Shown here piece after piece: positions 6,094 to 11,811 of a stretch of DNA of 33,191 bases. A program made the translations under genes and the position numbers. The DNA is from a virus. The notes beneath the pieces were generated by a model. That model was not told where the DNA came from, did no database searches, and saw only the letters and a program-made list of their open reading frames with translations. Numbering within the stretch: the stretch's first letter is position 1; each line of letters starts with the position of its first letter. The stretch covers positions 1 through 33,191 of the IMG/VR virus record IMGVR_UViG_3300047455_000097. One strand, given 5' to 3'.

Positions 6094-6521
6094 AAGCCGA
6101 AACTGTGTGTGTCGAAACTGATCACGGGCTTGAGGAGTTTATCTCCCAAGTCCGATCCCGATACAAAGAGCATGGTGCGGTGACCTATAAATACAAGAAA
6201 GGCCGAAGTCGATCACCCGCACAAAATAACAGCTTGCAACTATACTGCGAAAGGTTAGCTAATAAGCTAAACGATGCTGGGTTTGATATGAGACATGTAT
6301 TCAAGGAAGGGGCTGACATCCCCTGGACAAAAAATACTGTGAGGGAACAATTGTGGGGGACTATACAGAAATCCTACACAGGCAAGACAAGCACTACCCA
6401 GCCTACAAGCAAGGAATATGGCGAAATTTATGATATATTGAATACTCATTTAATTAATACTTTAGGCATATCTGTGGACTGGCCAAGTAATCCAGAGTCG
6501 GAGATGCTTAAAAGGAAGTGA
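6090..6521 (+). CDS. NinB-like recombination protein
   Basis: Predicted 143-residue protein similar in layout to phage NinB/Orf recombination mediators, which bind single-stranded DNA and help load annealing proteins. It has the SPAQNNSLQLYCERLANKLNDAGFDMRHVF region (compare the S-x-x-QN-x-x-LW start of NinB), a DIPWTKNTVREQLWGTIQK block, and an STTQPTSKEYGEIYDILNTHL helix followed by a short hydrophobic-proline end. The start is the ATG overlapping the previous TGA, preceded by a GGGGG run. With ERF, exonuclease, SSB and NinG also present, a recombination role is coherent. The family name is from memory and may be only a distant match. Confidence 0.5.
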   Translation: MKAETVCVETDHGLEEFISQVRSRYKEHGAVTYKYKKGRSRSPAQNNSLQLYCERLANKLNDAGFDMRHVFKEGADIPWTKNTVREQLWGTIQKSYTGKTSTTQPTSKEYGEIYDILNTHLINTLGISVDWPSNPESEMLKRK

Positions 6522-6524
6522 CGA

Positions 6525-7703
6525 TTGAATAAGATTGATCCCAGGATACTAAAGGAATTTGCTACGACTAGTAGGCATCACGAAGTATTAGATGCTGTAA
6601 TTGAATATGGATCAGCTAACAAAGCTGCAAAGCATTTAGGTTGCGGTAGACGGGTCGTTGATAAAATGCTCAAAAGGATAGAGCAAGTTGCGGCTAGTCA
6701 AGGCGTGTCCCCTCATAGAGATTTGATTCATCAAACAGCAGAAGGCTTTGAAGCAAAGCGAATATCTACTGCATATAAAGATGACGGTTCTAAAGCCCTG
6801 CAATGGGTTATCCAAGAGCGATCTAAGGGCTTAAATAAAGATCAAATAGTAGATGCTATCGAGGGCTTTGAATGGAAGCCTGCGCCTAAAATACCAGCCC
6901 CTAAAGGGCATGACTCAGAACTACTAACTCTGTATACCCTTACTGACTTTCACCTGGGTATGTATTCCTGGTCCGCTGAGACTGGTGACAGTTGGGACAT
7001 GGCCATTGCAGAGCATGAGGCTCTATCTGCGATAACTAGAATGGCTGACGGCTCACCTAACAGCGAATTAGCGATTTTAAACCTACAGGGTGACTTCCTC
7101 CACTGGGATGGCCTACTCGCGGTTACACCGGCCAGCAAGCATGTTCTAGATGCCGATACACGATATGGAAAGCTAATTGAGATGGCTTTATCAATAACCA
7201 TGCAGTGTATTGAGATACTGTTGATCAAGCATAAAAAGGTCAAGCTTCTGGTCTGTGAGGGTAACCACGATGAATCCGGTTCAGCCTGGTTAAGGAAGGC
7301 AGCAAAGGTTATCTACAAGAGCAATCCAAGATTAGAGGTAGACGATACGGAGTTTCCGTACTACGCCCATTTGCATGGTGAGATAATGCTGGGCTTCCAT
7401 CATGGTCACAAAAAGAAGAATACAGCACTGCCTACACTATTTAGCGCAGAGCCTCGATACAGGGCTATGTGGGGCCAGGCAAAGTACTGTTACATACATA
7501 CCGGGCATTATCACCACAAAGAACAAGATGCATCGGAAGGCGGGGGTGCGATAGTAGAAAGGCATCCTACCCTAGCTGGGGCAGATGCCTATGCAGCTAG
7601 GGGTGGTTATGTAAGCTGGAGGGCAGCACATGCGATTACTTACCACTACAAGACAGGTGAGCATTCAAGAAAGACTGTCGTTCCGAGCCTAAAGGATGAG
7701 TAA
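6525..7703 (+). CDS. HTH plus calcineurin-like metallophosphoesterase
   Basis: Predicted 392-residue two-part protein. The N-terminal 60 residues look like a helix-turn-helix (YGSANKAAKHLGCGRRVVDKMLKRI). The C-terminal part has all metallophosphoesterase motifs: DFH (141-143), GD (189-190), GNHD (246-249), HHGH (292-295) and GHYHH (327-331), which together coordinate two metal ions. It could be a nuclease or phosphatase acting on DNA ends or nucleotides; the HTH suggests DNA targeting. Start is TTG with AGGAAG upstream, three bases after the previous stop. Phage proteins with this HTH plus phosphoesterase layout are common, but I know of no defined substrate. Confidence 0.82.
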   Translation: MNKIDPRILKEFATTSRHHEVLDAVIEYGSANKAAKHLGCGRRVVDKMLKRIEQVAASQGVSPHRDLIHQTAEGFEAKRISTAYKDDGSKALQWVIQERSKGLNKDQIVDAIEGFEWKPAPKIPAPKGHDSELLTLYTLTDFHLGMYSWSAETGDSWDMAIAEHEALSAITRMADGSPNSELAILNLQGDFLHWDGLLAVTPASKHVLDADTRYGKLIEMALSITMQCIEILLIKHKKVKLLVCEGNHDESGSAWLRKAAKVIYKSNPRLEVDDTEFPYYAHLHGEIMLGFHHGHKKKNTALPTLFSAEPRYRAMWGQAKYCYIHTGHYHHKEQDASEGGGAIVERHPTLAGADAYAARGGYVSWRAAHAITYHYKTGEHSRKTVVPSLKDE

Positions 7704-7872
7704 TGTTATCCAGTTTCCAAAAAGTGGAGTCAATGCTGCTAAGGGTTTCTGTGATTGCGGTAACAGCCTTGAGTATTGGGTTGGTGATGATGGTAGTGCT
7801 TACGGCGTTTGCCCTCACTGTAACCTTGGATATCCAACAGAAATTAATCTTATTGAAGAGGGAGAAGAATGA
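7696..7872 (+). CDS. Small zinc-ribbon-like protein, 58 aa
   Basis: A 58-residue frame (MSNVIQFPKSG...) that is too short for many gene callers. It contains CxC at 19-21 and CPHC at 39-42, separated by 17 residues, which could form a single zinc knuckle, and it ends in an acidic tail. It begins inside the last codons of the phosphoesterase, with AAAGG immediately upstream, and its stop overlaps the next gene's ATG (ATGA). Both junctions favour this frame over a competing 87-codon frame from 7703 whose product is a hydrophobic then basic string with no family likeness. Function unknown. Confidence 0.7.
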   Translation: MSNVIQFPKSGVNAAKGFCDCGNSLEYWVGDDGSAYGVCPHCNLGYPTEINLIEEGEE

Positions 7873-8111
7873 GCGTTCTAGAAAATCAAGTCGGTGGAGA
7901 CCATTACAGAAACAAGGCGATTCAGCCGATACAGTACATCATGGCAAACAAGCTACCTTTTTGTGAGGGAAATATCGTTAAGTACATCACAAGATGGCGA
8001 GAAAAAGGCGGCGTTGAAGATATACGCAAGATCAAAGAATACTGTGACTTTCTAATCAAGGAGGAAATTGATGGCCAAGACGAAGAAGTCTACCGTAGCC
8101 CAAGAGGTTGA
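7869..8111 (+). CDS. DUF3310 protein (T7 gp1.7-like)
   Basis: Predicted 80-residue protein that matches the DUF3310 pattern closely: VGGDHYRNKAIQPIQYIMANKLPFCEGNIVKYITRWREKGGVEDIRKIKEYCDFLI (read in blocks from residue 8 to 63). DUF3310 occurs in many phages and includes T7 gp1.7, described as a nucleotide kinase; whether the isolated domain has that activity is unclear. It starts at an ATG that overlaps the preceding stop and overlaps NinG by 41 bases. A link to nucleotide metabolism during phage DNA synthesis is the most reasonable reading. Confidence 0.85.
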   Translation: MSVLENQVGGDHYRNKAIQPIQYIMANKLPFCEGNIVKYITRWREKGGVEDIRKIKEYCDFLIKEEIDGQDEEVYRSPRG

Positions 8112-8502
8112 TAAGGCCGCAAAACTGATGCAGAGGCTGGTGAGGTTAAAGGCATCTGATGACAATGGGTACTGCCAGTGCGTCACATGTGGGAAGGTAG
8201 ATCACTATAAAAACATGCAGGGCGGTCACTTTTATGGTCGCAGGCATTTAGTCTTTAAACTGTACATCGAGAATTGCCATCCACAGTGTCCAGGGTGCAA
8301 CCTGTACGGCATGAAGACAACTAAGATACAGGAAGCCTATCGTATATATATGGAAGACATGTACGGGGCCAGGAGGATACGGGCAATGCAACGATTAGCT
8401 TGGAGGCCGTCACCTAAGTTTAACCGGGAGCAAGTTATCCAATATGCTCGTGATCTCAAAGAGCAGATAAAAGATCAGGAATGGCGTATAGGGGAAATGT
8501 AA
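8071..8502 (+). CDS. ninG: NinG/Rap-like recombination endonuclease
   Basis: Predicted 143-residue structure-specific nuclease of the NinG (Rap) family, which resolves branched recombination intermediates. Residues supporting this are the zinc-type cluster C35/C37/C40, the HNH-like core QGGHFYGRRHL (50-60), and CHPQCPGCN (69-77), followed by a basic helical C-terminus. The ATG at 8071 has AAGGAGG six bases upstream and is preferred over TTG at 8068. With ERF, exonuclease, SSB and the NinB-like protein it completes a self-contained recombination set. It is the last gene before a new promoter, so it probably ends this early operon. Confidence 0.85.
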   Translation: MAKTKKSTVAQEVDKAAKLMQRLVRLKASDDNGYCQCVTCGKVDHYKNMQGGHFYGRRHLVFKLYIENCHPQCPGCNLYGMKTTKIQEAYRIYMEDMYGARRIRAMQRLAWRPSPKFNREQVIQYARDLKEQIKDQEWRIGEM

Positions 8503-8510
8503 CAAAAGTG

Positions 8511-8539
8511 TTTACATGACGTTTATATTTTATTACTAT
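8511..8539 (+). promoter_or_regulatory. Sigma70-like promoter
   Basis: TTTACA (8511-8516), exactly 17 bp, then TACTAT (8534-8539). The start point would fall near 8546, which makes the ATG at 8571 the better start for the following gene, because an earlier in-frame ATG at 8538 lies inside the -10 box. Confidence 0.65.
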
Positions 8540-8570
8540 GTTGATTCATTCAAAAAACAAGGGTATTAAA

Positions 8571-9023
8571 ATGTCATATAAAGAACTTAATGAAATAGTT
8601 GCAGAAGCGATGAGTGTCACACATAACTGGGATGGACATGTCATTGATCTAGACGATAACTTTAAGGATAGGTTATCTGCAAAGTGGCTTGCGTCACACC
8701 CAACCTGGTTAGATGATATATATCCGCATACATGTTCAGACAGATATGAGTTGGCGCTACACATGACCTACTGTATGTCATCATCAAGAATGCTGGCGGC
8801 GTTTTTCAGGGATGCAGCAGATGACCATAAAAAAGACCTAGATAATGATGGTTTTTGGTCTGAGGCTTTAGATAACTTTGAAGGTATATTGGATGATTCG
8901 GATTTTTGTTCGCAAGTTCGTGACAAGATATACCTGTATATAGAAAACACGCTGGAAGAAAAGGTAATGGACAGCTTCTTATACATGATAGAAGATTACA
9001 AACAGCACCAAGGGGTTCACTAA
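8571..9023 (+). CDS. Hypothetical acidic protein, 150 aa
   Basis: Not recognised. The product is acidic and mostly helical, rich in Asp and Glu, with several aromatic residues (WDGHVIDLDDNF, HPTWLDDIYPH, FWSEALDNFEGILDDSDF). It shows no membrane segment, signal peptide or metal motif. Small acidic early phage proteins often act by mimicking DNA or binding host enzymes, but nothing here proves that. It has its own promoter and is followed by a coupled membrane-protein gene (TAATG junction). The start at 8571 follows from the promoter position; the ribosome site (AAGGG) is modest. Confidence 0.6.
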   Translation: MSYKELNEIVAEAMSVTHNWDGHVIDLDDNFKDRLSAKWLASHPTWLDDIYPHTCSDRYELALHMTYCMSSSRMLAAFFRDAADDHKKDLDNDGFWSEALDNFEGILDDSDFCSQVRDKIYLYIENTLEEKVMDSFLYMIEDYKQHQGVH

Positions 9024-9214
9024 TGGACATTAAAGAATTGATAGATCAGGCGCACAAAAGTGCGGACAGAGCGATTATGAAAGCGCAGATAAAAGTAAAG
9101 ATAGAAGATGCAAAGCAATGGCTAATGACAGATATAGTAATTAAGCGCGCATACTTTGCTGTAGTTTATTTTGCTCTGTTTGGTTTCATAGCGTATGAGA
9201 TTGCAATCTACTAA
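9023..9214 (+). CDS. Small membrane-anchored protein, 63 aa
   Basis: Predicted 63-residue protein with a charged, helical N-terminal part (KELIDQAHKSADRAIMKAQIKVKIEDAKQWL) and one C-terminal membrane segment (about 42-62, YFAVVYFALFGFIAYEIAIY). The topology suggests a tail-anchored inner-membrane protein with its helical region in the cytoplasm. It is coupled to the preceding acidic protein through TAATG, so the two may act together. No family recognised. It is the last gene before a terminator-ended structured region. Confidence 0.6.
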   Translation: MDIKELIDQAHKSADRAIMKAQIKVKIEDAKQWLMTDIVIKRAYFAVVYFALFGFIAYEIAIY

Positions 9215-9223
9215 AAAGTTTTA

Positions 9224-9336
9224 GGCCGAGGTCTTTTCCCCTGATGTACCTTTGACCCAGACTAGCCCGCTGGGGGCCGATAAGGGCTACTGAGTTCTCT
9301 GGGGTTGTTTAATATCGTTGCAACCCCACTTCCCCA
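9224..9336 (+). ncRNA. Structured RNA candidate upstream of a terminator
   Basis: Between the 63-residue gene and the terminator at 9337-9373 the sequence is GC-rich and rich in complementary blocks: CCCAG (9256-9260) with CTGGG (9270-9274), alternatively TAGCCC (9263-9268) with GGGCTA (9284-9289), and GGGGTTG (9301-9307) with CAACCCC (9321-9327). The first two pairings are mutually exclusive, which would suit a switch or simply reflect chance in GC-rich DNA. No protein frame is evident. This could be a 3' UTR or a small RNA released upstream of the terminator. Confidence 0.35.
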
Positions 9337-9373
9337 CCCCTAGCTGGTTCCGTATCTGGCTAGGGGTTTTTTT
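9337..9373 (+). terminator. Strong rho-independent terminator
   Basis: CCCCTAGC (9337-9344) pairs with GCTAGGGG (9359-9366) around a 14-base loop and is followed directly by seven T residues (9367-9373). Confidence 0.88.
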
Positions 9374-9412
9374 ATATATCATCAAAGACATACCTCTAAT
9401 CTAAAACAATCA

Positions 9413-9440
9413 TTTCAAATCATATCTGATCATATATACA
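9413..9440 (+). promoter_or_regulatory. Candidate promoter after the terminator
   Basis: TTTCAA (9413-9418), a 16-bp spacer and TATACA (9435-9440), in AT-rich DNA just after the terminator and ahead of a mini-ORF at 9470 and the gene at 9599. Confidence 0.4.
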
Positions 9441-9469
9441 ATGCGCGCCTAACTAATCAGGAGCCAGCA

Positions 9470-9538
9470 GTGATAATTTACATGATCGTTTTTACCCTTA
9501 TTTCCCTTTCCCTCGTAGCAGTAGACGATTTGCAATAG
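9470..9538 (+). CDS. Candidate 22-aa hydrophobic mini-protein
   Basis: A GTG-initiated 22-codon frame (MIIYMIVFTLISLSLVAVDD, then LQ) preceded by AGGAG six bases upstream. The product is one hydrophobic segment with an acidic end, long enough to lodge in the inner membrane. Such peptides can be leader peptides, toxins of type I systems or membrane modulators. Here the evidence is only the good ribosome site, the promoter-like sequence upstream and the hydrophobic content. It is too short for standard gene prediction. Confidence 0.35.
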   Translation: MIIYMIVFTLISLSLVAVDDLQ

Positions 9539-9598
9539 TTTACATTTACGTTTAAAAAGTCCACAATTCACACGATTACTAACCGAAAGGTGTGAAAG

Positions 9599-9847
9599 AT
9601 GGACAGTATGCAAATAACAAACCGCATAGACCAATGCATCTGCTTTGAGTTGGATGACTTACTCAGCCAGTTTGATGCGATCATGGATTCGCTTATGCAA
9701 ACAGATGTGCAGCGGCATACGGTGAGAGAAGCATTAACAGAGTGGTGTGAACTTGTAGCTGACCATGTCAAGTTTACAGTAGAGCAGTCTCAAGAGTTTA
9801 CCGAACTGCATTTACCAGGCGAAGATATCTTCGGCACGGAAGTTTGA
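9599..9847 (+). CDS. Hypothetical protein, 82 aa
   Basis: Not recognised. The 82-residue product is acidic and helical, with CICFELDDLLSQFDAIMDSL and TVREALTEWCELVADHVKFTVEQ forming two amphipathic helices. No metal or nucleotide motif is visible. The ATG at 9599 has GAAAGG upstream; a second in-frame ATG three codons on is possible. It follows the promoter and mini-ORF after the strong terminator, so it opens a new short transcription unit. Confidence 0.55.
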   Translation: MDSMQITNRIDQCICFELDDLLSQFDAIMDSLMQTDVQRHTVREALTEWCELVADHVKFTVEQSQEFTELHLPGEDIFGTEV

Positions 9848-9853
9848 TATAAT
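9845..9853 (+). promoter_or_regulatory. Extended -10 promoter
   Basis: TGA followed by TATAAT (9845-9853) is a perfect extended -10 element. No good -35 is seen, as is usual for this class. It would serve the small gene at 9874, whose AGAGAGG ribosome site follows. Confidence 0.45.
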
Positions 9854-9873
9854 CGGATAAAGAGAGGCCGGTT

Positions 9874-10059
9874 ATGTTCAGAATAGATTGTGACGAAAAC
9901 GTACATGAGGCAGACCTAGATTTAGTCGAGAGGTTTGCTGAAGCATTGGTAGATAAAGACCGGGTGCAGATGCAGGAAGTGCTGTATCTTTTGGATGAAA
10001 GGATGGCTGGAGAATGCACTTGCTTCTCTGTCACCTGCGTTTGCGGGACCTGGTCCTAA
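9874..10059 (+). CDS. Hypothetical Cys-rich-tailed protein, 61 aa
   Basis: A 61-residue protein with an acidic helical body (MFRIDCDENVHEADLDLVERF) and a C-terminal cluster with four cysteines (ECTCFSVTCVCG) that could bind a metal. No family recognised. GAGAGG precedes the ATG. The stop codon abuts the first copies of the 11-bp repeat. The end of the gene contains GGACC-T-GGTCC, an 11-bp palindrome (10046-10056), which may be chance. Confidence 0.5.
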   Translation: MFRIDCDENVHEADLDLVERFAEALVDKDRVQMQEVLYLLDERMAGECTCFSVTCVCGTWS

Positions 10060-10117
10060 AGCTATTCCACGGCTATTTCATAGATACATTCTGAAGGCTA
10101 TTCCACAGCTATCCCGT
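10060..10117 (+). repeat. 11-bp repeat cluster 1 (GGCTATYCCAC family)
   Basis: Four units in two pairs: 10060-10070 and 10071-10081, followed by AGATACATTCTGAA (10082-10095), then 10096-10106 and 10107-10117, followed by GAATAC. Units within a pair abut exactly, so the period is 11 bp. Confidence 0.85.
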
Positions 10118-10137
10118 GAATACAATCGAGATTTATT

Positions 10138-10776
10138 ATGCCCATTAGTTTACGCATCGATACGGATGAAATAGAAAAGACCCTGAATGACTTGCAGAAG
10201 AGCCAGGTACGCTTCTCTCTCTCCAGGGCAATCAACGCAACCATGTTTGGAGCGCAAGACTTTCTTAAAGACACTATCGATAACTATGTTGAGGGAGGCG
10301 CAACCCCCTGGACGAAGCGTGGTATCTGGGTAAAGAAATCAACAAAGAAGCAATTGTACTCAGCAGTCTATATCGAGGATAAAAGAGAATATCTAAGCCT
10401 TCTCGCTTACGGCGGGACCAGGACACCACTAAGGGGAATGAACTACCTGATTGGCCCGGTATCACAGAAGCTTAACAAGTACGGAAACATCCCGCGAAAC
10501 ACCATAAAAAAGAAAGCTGCAAACGATAAGCTTTATTTCTATGGTAAGCCAAAAGGGCGTAATAACAGACCTCATGGATTGTATAAGAGGTTCAAAAGAA
10601 AGCCGCCAGAACTGGTAATACGGACTAACATTAAATCGATGGAATACGAGGCTCAGTGGCCAGCTAACAAAATTGCATTGGCTTACTTCAAACGTCACTT
10701 CAAACGTACATACAATAAAGCATTTAACCAGGCGATGAAGACCGCTAGACCTCTACCTGGACCAGTAGGCTTTTAA
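10138..10776 (+). CDS. Tail-completion-like protein (gpZ / HK97 gp10-like), displaced from the tail operon
   Basis: Predicted 212-residue basic protein. The opening (LRIDTDEIEKTLNDLQKSQ, then SRAINATMFGAQDFLKD) matches the N-terminal pattern of lambda gpZ and HK97 gp10-like tail-completion proteins, and LAYGGTRTPLRGMNYLIGPVS followed by a Lys/Arg-rich half supports a virion role. In lambda-like operons such a gene sits between the FII- and U-like genes; here that position is empty and this gene lies over 11 kb upstream. It is flanked on both sides by 11-bp repeat clusters and followed by its own terminator, like a separate cassette. The ribosome site is weak. Family call is tentative. Confidence 0.5.
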   Translation: MPISLRIDTDEIEKTLNDLQKSQVRFSLSRAINATMFGAQDFLKDTIDNYVEGGATPWTKRGIWVKKSTKKQLYSAVYIEDKREYLSLLAYGGTRTPLRGMNYLIGPVSQKLNKYGNIPRNTIKKKAANDKLYFYGKPKGRNNRPHGLYKRFKRKPPELVIRTNIKSMEYEAQWPANKIALAYFKRHFKRTYNKAFNQAMKTARPLPGPVGF

Positions 10777-10777
10777 C

Positions 10778-10813
10778 GGCTATTCCATAGCTATTCCACA
10801 GATACATTTTGAA
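10778..10813 (+). repeat. 11-bp repeat cluster 2 with GATAC tail
   Basis: GGCTATTCCAT (10778-10788) and AGCTATTCCAC (10789-10799), followed by AGATACATTTTGAA (10800-10813). That tail is nearly identical to the one after the first pair in cluster 1 (one base differs). Confidence 0.85.
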
Positions 10814-10815
10814 TT

Positions 10816-10844
10816 CACCTGGCTACCTGGTCGGGTGTTTTTTT
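10816..10844 (+). terminator. Rho-independent terminator after the tail-completion-like gene
   Basis: CACCTG (10816-10821) pairs with CGGGTG (10832-10837), including one G-T pair, around a 10-base loop and is followed by seven T residues (10838-10844). Confidence 0.75.
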
Positions 10845-10846
10845 AT

Positions 10847-10938
10847 GGCTATTCCACAGCTACCGGGTGAAACTATCCTGGTTGCACCCCTTGACATTCT
10901 TGCGGCTATTCCACGGCTATCCCACAGATAGATTATGG
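10847..10938 (+). repeat. 11-bp repeat clusters 3 and 4
   Basis: Cluster 3: GGCTATTCCAC (10847-10857) and a diverged AGCTACCGGGT (10858-10868) followed by GAAAC. Cluster 4: GGCTATTCCAC (10904-10914) and GGCTATCCCAC (10915-10925) followed by AGATAGATTATGG (10926-10938). Each again is a pair followed by a GATA- or GAA-type tail. Confidence 0.8.
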
Positions 10939-10951
10939 GCCAGGTCCGTTC

Positions 10952-10983
10952 CCTGATAACTACCTGATAAGTACTCCTGATAA
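10952..10983 (+). repeat. Three direct copies of CCTGATAA
   Basis: CCTGATAA at 10952-10959, 10963-10970 and 10976-10983, with start-to-start distances of 11 and 13 bp. They lie in the gene-free region among the 11-bp repeats. Confidence 0.7.
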
Positions 10984-11050
10984 GGATATTGTCCAAGCCT
11001 AAACGGAGCCTGATCAACAGACTATTTCTGCTGCATGTGAAAATAACTGC

Positions 11051-11079
11051 GTAATAAGTAAATAAGCATTTATTATTCC
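11051..11079 (+). other. AT-rich block, candidate DNA-unwinding element
   Basis: A 29-bp stretch with only three G or C bases (GTAATAAGTAAATAAGC and the TTTATTATT that follows), partly self-complementary. It sits between repeat clusters 4 and 5 with no gene across 10777-11469. AT-rich DNA beside iteron-like repeats is the layout of many plasmid and phage origins. Origin function is an inference. Confidence 0.3.
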
Positions 11080-11122
11080 ATCCTGGTTCGCCCTGGATAA
11101 GACCAAATTTGTCCAGGCTGAA

Positions 11123-11208
11123 GGCTATTCCACAGCTATTTTCTGGCGGCTATCCCACGGCTATCCCACGGCTATCCCACGGCTATCCCATGGCTATCCC
11201 ATGGATAC
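11123..11208 (+). repeat. 11-bp repeat cluster 5, including five tandem perfect-phase copies
   Basis: GGCTATTCCAC (11123-11133) plus a diverged AGCTATTTTCT (11134-11144); then after three bases five uninterrupted copies at 11148-11158, 11159-11169, 11170-11180, 11181-11191 and 11192-11202 (GGCTATCCCAC three times, GGCTATCCCAT twice), ending in GGATAC (11203-11208). Confidence 0.9.
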
Positions 11209-11237
11209 GATCTAGATTCATTTGGGAGGGTCAAAAT

Positions 11238-11366
11238 CGGGCAAAAATAGTCAAAACGTAGGAACGGCGGGACCTGTGGCGTATCTGCTGCCGAGTCCAT
11301 TTTGGCGGCGGGGTCAATAGGCGGCGCGATGCGGGCAAAAAGGCGCAAATTGAGAGCGGGCAAAAA
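11238..11366 (+). repeat. Three copies of CGGGCAAAAA
   Basis: CGGGCAAAAA at 11238-11247, 11332-11341 and 11357-11366, in the gene-free leader of the small-gene block. They could be regulator binding sites; nothing more can be said. Confidence 0.55.
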
Positions 11367-11394
11367 TGTGCTATATATGTATAAACAAAAAGGG

Positions 11395-11424
11395 TTGTTT
11401 TTTGGCGGGGCAATGCGTTATATT
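11395..11424 (+). promoter_or_regulatory. Promoter of the eight-gene accessory block
   Basis: TTGTTT (11395-11400), 18 bp, TATATT (11419-11424). A second candidate just upstream is TTGAGA (11350-11355) with TATATG at 11374-11379. The motif TCCGGTCAATC (11443-11453) lies downstream of the -10 and recurs at the far side of the block (14199-14209). Confidence 0.5.
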
Positions 11425-11469
11425 AGCAATACGCCGGAATCATCCGGTCAATCAAAAAAGGGTTACATC

Positions 11470-11607
11470 ATGAAAAAGTCACTCAGACAGAAGCGAATAT
11501 CTAAACAGAAGCGCAACCAATTATTGGGCGCTATCGGCATTTTTTTGGCTTGCACTCCGATTATGGCGGCGGCTTACATGTACGGCCAAATCATTTCGGG
11601 AGGGTAA
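11470..11607 (+). CDS. Small membrane protein, 45 aa
   Basis: A 45-residue protein with a strongly basic N-terminus (MKKSLRQKRISKQKRNQL) and one membrane segment (about 20-40, GAIGIFLACTPIMAAAYMYG). This resembles either a small inner-membrane protein with its basic end in the cytoplasm or an uncleaved signal anchor. It is the first gene of the block, with AAAGGG upstream of the ATG. A longer in-frame version from 11302 would run through the promoter region and lacks a ribosome site. Function unknown. Confidence 0.6.
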   Translation: MKKSLRQKRISKQKRNQLLGAIGIFLACTPIMAAAYMYGQIISGG

Positions 11608-11608
11608 T

Positions 11609-11809
11609 ATGAATACTTCAAACAATAACGTATTAAAGGGCGATTTTGACCGCCGCAAAAGGGAAGCGAACGCCGCGCAATATATCGCGCTCAAACAATT
11701 CGAGCGGGCGCAAGAGCGCCGTTTTATTTGGGACGGTTTCATGATATCGGCGGTAATTGTTATCGGCGTATTGGCTGGTCTTATTATCACTTTAATCATG
11801 GGGGCGTAA
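11609..11809 (+). CDS. Small membrane protein, 66 aa
   Basis: A 66-residue protein with a charged, helical N-terminal region (KGDFDRRKREANAAQYIALKQFERAQERR) and a C-terminal membrane segment (about 44-65, FMISAVIVIGVLAGLIITLIMG). Topology suggests a tail-anchored protein whose helical part faces the cytoplasm. GGGAGGG precedes the ATG. Codon choice (CGC for Arg, GCG for Ala, CAA for Gln) matches the rest of the block and contrasts with the late operon. Not recognised. Confidence 0.6.
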   Translation: MNTSNNNVLKGDFDRRKREANAAQYIALKQFERAQERRFIWDGFMISAVIVIGVLAGLIITLIMGA

Positions 11810-11811
11810 TC

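Noticed and set aside
7703-7966. 87-codon + strand frame with a hydrophobic N-terminal half
   Set aside because: Competes with the 58-codon frame at 7696-7872, which has a CxC/CPHC motif and proper gene junctions; its second half runs out of frame through the DUF3310 gene.
8538-8570. Upstream in-frame ATG for the 150-residue gene
   Set aside because: It falls inside the -10 box of the TTTACA-17-TACTAT promoter, so transcripts would not include it.
10046-10056. GGACC-T-GGTCC palindrome as an operator
   Set aside because: It is within coding sequence, and CCTGG/CCAGG-containing words are frequent across this genome, so chance is the simpler explanation.
11148-11202. Five tandem repeats considered as a CRISPR array
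   Set aside because: Units are 11 bp, directly abutting, with no spacers and no cas genes.
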